A stretch of DNA of 64,000 nucleotides from Oxalobacteraceae bacterium (lineage in GTDB: Bacteria > Pseudomonadota > Gammaproteobacteria > Burkholderiales > Burkholderiaceae_D): the NCBI GenBank assembly GCA_947454475.1, contig CANGLD010000001.1, positions 21,915-85,914 on the forward strand, given 5' to 3'. Under the pieces are notes generated by a model. It was given only the letters and a program-made list of their open reading frames with translations. It was not told where the DNA came from and ran no database searches. Both the position numbers and the translations under genes were made by a program. This document shows positions 61,275-64,000 of the stretch, piece after piece (the stretch's first letter is position 1; each line of letters opens with the position of its first letter).

Positions 61275-61721
61275 TTATTCCCCCCACACCTCAGATGCTT
61301 TGAGATAACCGGTCTCGCCATCACGATGTTTTACTTTAATCCAGCTAGAAGTAATCGGCTCTGCAAGTTCGAGTAGCACACCTTTTGATGCAGTGAACAC
61401 TGCAGCACCTGACTCGCTCGCTGTAGCACGTACCGTGACTTGTGGCACTTCAACGATTAAATTTCTTTGATTACTGAGTGCGCGTGATTCTACCCAGCTT
61501 AATTCACCCGTTAAGTCACGCACACGAGACCATTCTCCGTTTACCAAAACAATTTCAACTGGCATGCCGGGAGGCGCAACAAATAACTTGCGTCCTCGCT
61601 GACTAGGAGCATCGAACATGACTGCGGGCGTCAAACCTATCGATTTGAATTCTACATTTGCAGCACGCGCTGTTCCCAACAGTGCCAACAAACTGATTAA
61701 GAAAACTCGCAACATGTTCAC
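61275..61721 (-). CDS. exported SH3-domain protein
   Basis: Small periplasmic protein. Signal peptide (MLRVFLISLLALLGTARA) then two SH3b-like halves: one around FDAPSQRGRKLFVAPPGMPVEIVLVNGEWSRVRDLTGELSWVES and a second around VTVRATASESGAAVFTASKGVLLELAEPITSSWIKVKHRDGETGYLKASEVWG. Bacterial SH3b domains often bind cell-wall peptides. The gene lies between secB and gpsA; that grouping recurs in betaproteobacteria. Start at the ATG at 61721 or 61715. Confidence 0.85.
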   Translation of the reverse strand: MNMLRVFLISLLALLGTARAANVEFKSIGLTPAVMFDAPSQRGRKLFVAPPGMPVEIVLVNGEWSRVRDLTGELSWVESRALSNQRNLIVEVPQVTVRATASESGAAVFTASKGVLLELAEPITSSWIKVKHRDGETGYLKASEVWGE

Positions 61722-61732
61722 GATGATTAAAC

Positions 61733-62197
61733 TTAATGCGGCGCAGTGGCGCCATTACCGGCTTGGGTTAAAGCAGCTTTACGCTGTTGATAAAAGACTT
61801 CGAAATTAATTTCAGTCAAATGTATAGGTGGGAAACCTGCGCGTGTCACAACATCAGCAATATTTGCACGCAAATAAGGATACAAAATATTTGGGCATGC
61901 AATCCCAAGCAAGGGTTCTAACTGGCCTTCTGGAATATGACTTGCCTCAAAAATTCCAGCTTGTTTGCATTCAATTAGAAACGCTACTTTGTCTTTAATC
62001 TTAGCGGTAATGGTAATCGTGATGGTCGATTCGAAAATATTCTCACTTAATTTTTCATCGCCTATGTCTATGGCCACTTCTATACCAGGACCTTCCTGTT
62101 CCAGAAAAATCGATGGAGAATTAGGCTGCTCTAGCGATAAATCTTTTAAATAAATACGCTGAATATTAAAAACAGGCTGCTGGTTCTGGTCTGACAT
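61733..62197 (-). CDS. secB: protein-export chaperone SecB
   Basis: Tetrameric cytosolic chaperone delivering preproteins to SecA. Marks: [19 protein letters not shown] at the N-terminus, [11 protein letters not shown], and the hallmark [44 protein letters not shown]. The 154-residue length fits. It lies 67 bp downstream of grxC on the same strand. Confidence 0.97.
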   Translation of the reverse strand: MSDQNQQPVFNIQRIYLKDLSLEQPNSPSIFLEQEGPGIEVAIDIGDEKLSENIFESTITITITAKIKDKVAFLIECKQAGIFEASHIPEGQLEPLLGIACPNILYPYLRANIADVVTRAGFPPIHLTEINFEVFYQQRKAALTQAGNGATAPH

Positions 62198-62264
62198 AAA
62201 GACTTTCTATTCTATGAGTAAAAAATGCTGATTTCATTCAGCTAGAAAATGCATAAGGAGCGAA

Positions 62265-62528
62265 TTAGGCGCCTTGTAACAAAGGCATGAGTTTACCTTC
62301 ACGATCCAAAGCAGACAAATCATCAAAGCCACCTACATGCGTCTCACCTATGTAAATCTGAGGCACCGTACGACGACCAGTTTTTTCCATCATGAGTGCG
62401 CGCTGCGCAGGATCAAGATCAATGCGAATTTTCTCGATCTCGTCTACACCTTTTGCTTTTAAAAGCCTTTCAGCCTGCGTGCAATAGGGACAGACTCCTG
62501 TGCTGTACATGATCACTTTTGTGCTCAT
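62265..62528 (-). CDS. grxC: glutaredoxin 3
   Basis: Small thiol-disulfide oxidoreductase. Redox motif CPYC at residues 13-16 (YSTGVCPYCTQAERLL), the cis-Pro in RRTVPQIYIGETHVGGFDDLSAL with the GSH-binding GG-D. 87 residues, normal. It follows the rhodanese gene by 12 bp. The rhodanese-grxC-secB order is common in Burkholderiales. Confidence 0.96.
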   Translation of the reverse strand: MSTKVIMYSTGVCPYCTQAERLLKAKGVDEIEKIRIDLDPAQRALMMEKTGRRTVPQIYIGETHVGGFDDLSALDREGKLMPLLQGA

Positions 62529-62540
62529 TGTTGTTTCCCT

Positions 62541-62936
62541 TTATTTGGCAATCGGTAGTCCTTCGGACTGCCATTGCGTTACACCACCCTCTAGACTATA
62601 CAGATCTTGAAAGCCTGCGTGAGCCAACTGATGTACGCCTCGCAAAGCCTGAGTGCCGCTGCCACAAACCACTAACACTGCCTCGGATTTATTGAGTTCG
62701 CCTAGCCGACTGGTTAAGTCTTTTAAGGGTATATGTTTGGAAGCACGCAGATGGCCGGCTGTATATTCTTCCGCCGAGCGTACATCAAGTATCTGTAGCT
62801 TGCCTTTGTTAATGAGCTGAATTGCCTCTAAAGTCGAGACAGAGTGCTTGCTACGAGACAGAGCAGGCCAGGCTAATGCTCCCCCAGATAACAGTGCAAT
62901 CAGGATAAGCCAAATATTATCAATCAAGAATTTCAC
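62541..62936 (-). CDS. membrane-anchored rhodanese-like protein
   Basis: Single rhodanese domain anchored by one N-terminal membrane helix (FLIDNIWLILIALLSGGALAWPAL). The domain shows ILDVRSAEEYTAGHLRASKHIPL and the active-site Cys in VLVVCGSGTQALRG. Sulfur transfer or thiol redox function is expected, but the acceptor is unknown. First gene of the minus-strand grxC-secB run; divergent from gpmA with about 100 bp between. Confidence 0.9.
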   Translation of the reverse strand: MKFLIDNIWLILIALLSGGALAWPALSRSKHSVSTLEAIQLINKGKLQILDVRSAEEYTAGHLRASKHIPLKDLTSRLGELNKSEAVLVVCGSGTQALRGVHQLAHAGFQDLYSLEGGVTQWQSEGLPIAK

Positions 62937-63038
62937 AAAGTTCCCATCGTTTAAAGCAAGCTTGCATTATAAAATAGAAGAGAGAAATCAATTCAAGCTT
63001 CATTTTCCCTTTTTCTTCCCGCGAAAGCACGACAGAAC

Positions 63039-63785
63039 ATGTACAAAATCGTATTCATGCGCCACGGCGAATCTACTTGGAATTTAGAAAACCGTTTTAC
63101 TGGCTGGACCGACGTTGATTTGACTGAAAAAGGCGTGGCTGAAGCACGCCATGCAGGCAAACTGTTGACCGAATCCGGATTCACTTTTGACCTCACTTAC
63201 ACCTCTGTATTAAAACGCGCCATCCGTACTTTATGGCTCACTCTGGATGCCATGGATTTAATGTGGATCCCAACAGTCCATAGCTGGCGTCTCAATGAGC
63301 GGCATTATGGTGCATTACAAGGCCTGAATAAATCTGAAACAGCTGCGCAATACGGCGATGATCAAGTCATGATTTGGCGTCGTAGCTATGATATTCCACC
63401 TCAGCCTTTGTCACAGGATGATACGCGTTCATCATTCCATGATCCTCGTTATGCATCGCTGAGTCGTGAAGAAATTCCATTAACTGAATGCCTCAAAGAT
63501 ACCGTTGCACGCGTGATGCCTATCTGGAACGATGCAATTGCTCCAGCTATCTTATCTGGCAAGCGCATCTTAATCTCAGCCCATGGGAATAGCTTGCGTG
63601 CTTTAATAAAATATCTGGATGACATGAGCGATCAAGATATCGTTAGCCTAAACATTCCGAATGGTCAGCCTTTGGTGTATGAATTAGATGCCCATCTCAA
63701 ACCTATACGACATTATTATTTAGATGATCCAGCAGCCATCGCTGCCGCGCAACAAGCCGTTGCTAGCCAAGGTAAGGCTAAATAA
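63039..63785 (+). CDS. gpmA: 2,3-bisphosphoglycerate-dependent phosphoglycerate mutase
   Basis: Glycolytic interconversion of 3- and 2-phosphoglycerate. The catalytic phospho-His is in [26 protein letters not shown]. The second His is in [16 protein letters not shown]. The segment [20 protein letters not shown] is diagnostic. 248 residues, normal. Divergent from the rhodanese gene; the EnvC-like gene begins 6 bp after its stop. Confidence 0.97.
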   Translation: MYKIVFMRHGESTWNLENRFTGWTDVDLTEKGVAEARHAGKLLTESGFTFDLTYTSVLKRAIRTLWLTLDAMDLMWIPTVHSWRLNERHYGALQGLNKSETAAQYGDDQVMIWRRSYDIPPQPLSQDDTRSSFHDPRYASLSREEIPLTECLKDTVARVMPIWNDAIAPAILSGKRILISAHGNSLRALIKYLDDMSDQDIVSLNIPNGQPLVYELDAHLKPIRHYYLDDPAAIAAAQQAVASQGKAK

Positions 63786-63791
63786 AACCTC

Positions 63792-64000
63792 ATGCGACTA
63801 CACTATAGGCACTCTACTTTTTTGCTTGCGGCTACGTTAGTTTGGCCGCTCTTAGCTCTGCATGCTGAACCCGCAAGCAAATTAAGTGAGCGCGCTCGAC
63901 AAAAGCAAATCGCAGAAGAAACGCGTGCTGATTTACGTAAAAAACTCAGCGAACTAAAAGAAAACATACTCAAAACTGAAAAAGCGCATACCCATGCTGC
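63792..64000 (+). CDS. murein hydrolase activator EnvC-like protein, N-terminus (cut by window edge)
   Basis: Only 69 codons lie in the window. A signal peptide (FLLAATLVWPLLALHAEPA) is followed by the start of a coiled coil (KLSERARQKQIAEETRADLRKKLSELKENILKTEKAH), as in EnvC proteins, whose C-terminal LytM domain activates amidases. The expected LytM domain is outside. The position directly after gpmA matches the usual betaproteobacterial order, which supports the call. Confidence 0.75.
   Translation, partial: MRLHYRHSTFLLAATLVWPLLALHAEPASKLSERARQKQIAEETRADLRKKLSELKENILKTEKAHTHA

Noticed and set aside
1-64000. CRISPR arrays, tRNA or rRNA genes, insertion sequences
   Set aside because: No regularly spaced direct repeats, no T-arm-like sequence with a cloverleaf, no rRNA sequence and no transposase frame were noticed.

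Overview
The window reads as a contiguous, gene-dense chromosomal segment of a betaproteobacterium, most likely Burkholderiales and perhaps near Oxalobacteraceae. The reasons are: a cytochrome c oxidase subunit II with a fused cytochrome c domain; a PhaM-like PHA granule protein; an SAH riboswitch in front of ahcY; the block secB-grxC-rhodanese-gpmA-envC; a zinc-free DksA next to a CobW GTPase; and a complete type II secretion operon. Base composition is rather AT-rich for this group. I see no rRNA, tRNA, insertion sequence, prophage or CRISPR array. The genus is not resolved from sequence reading alone.

Layout. 1-5.4 kb: 5' part of ctaD, coxB, a DUF2244 gene and a BioC-like methyltransferase on the minus strand, then comF, trmL and a PCu(A)C copper chaperone on the plus strand. 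5.4-15.8 kb: a coherent stress/lipid cluster. A ferritin-like diiron protein and an Fe-S (6-4)-type photolyase run on minus. Opposite them run a secreted glutathione peroxidase and an eight-gene, tightly overlapping plus-strand operon: FAD oxidoreductase, DUF1365, CFA-synthase-like methyltransferase, chalcone-isomerase-like protein, MFS transporter, DUF3833 lipoprotein, SDR and NTF2-like protein. This is the region most likely to hold an incompletely described pathway. It resembles light/singlet-oxygen-induced lipid-modification clusters, and the methyltransferase has lost canonical cyclopropane-synthase residues. 15.8-28.7 kb: phaM-like, two DUF3108 genes with queC, a giant indolepyruvate ferredoxin oxidoreductase, an EF-hand protein with a structured leader, cca (with a degenerate HD domain), an NDUFA9-like epimerase, a lytic transglycosylase and 5-formyl-THF cyclo-ligase.

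28.7-35.7 kb: methyl-cycle genes metF, a small membrane protein, ahcY (behind an SAH riboswitch) and metK, then two LpxL-like acyltransferases and dapF. 35.7-40.7 kb: a Sel1-repeat protein, a porin, DUF484 and xerC. 40.7-45.1 kb: a probable zinc-homeostasis group (CobW GTPase, Cys-poor DksA, ZnuD-like TonB receptor, small His/Cys protein). 45.3-48.7 kb: a STAS-like protein, hslV, hslU and a small basic protein. 48.7-59.9 kb: the T2SS operon transcribed on minus in the order gspG-H-I-J-K-L-M-N-D-E-F-C. 60.2-64 kb: gpsA, an SH3 protein, secB, grxC, a rhodanese, gpmA and the 5' end of an EnvC-like gene cut by the window edge.

Family assignments rest on reading motifs and recalled family sequences; no database search was run. 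RNA structures and operators are pairings found by eye.
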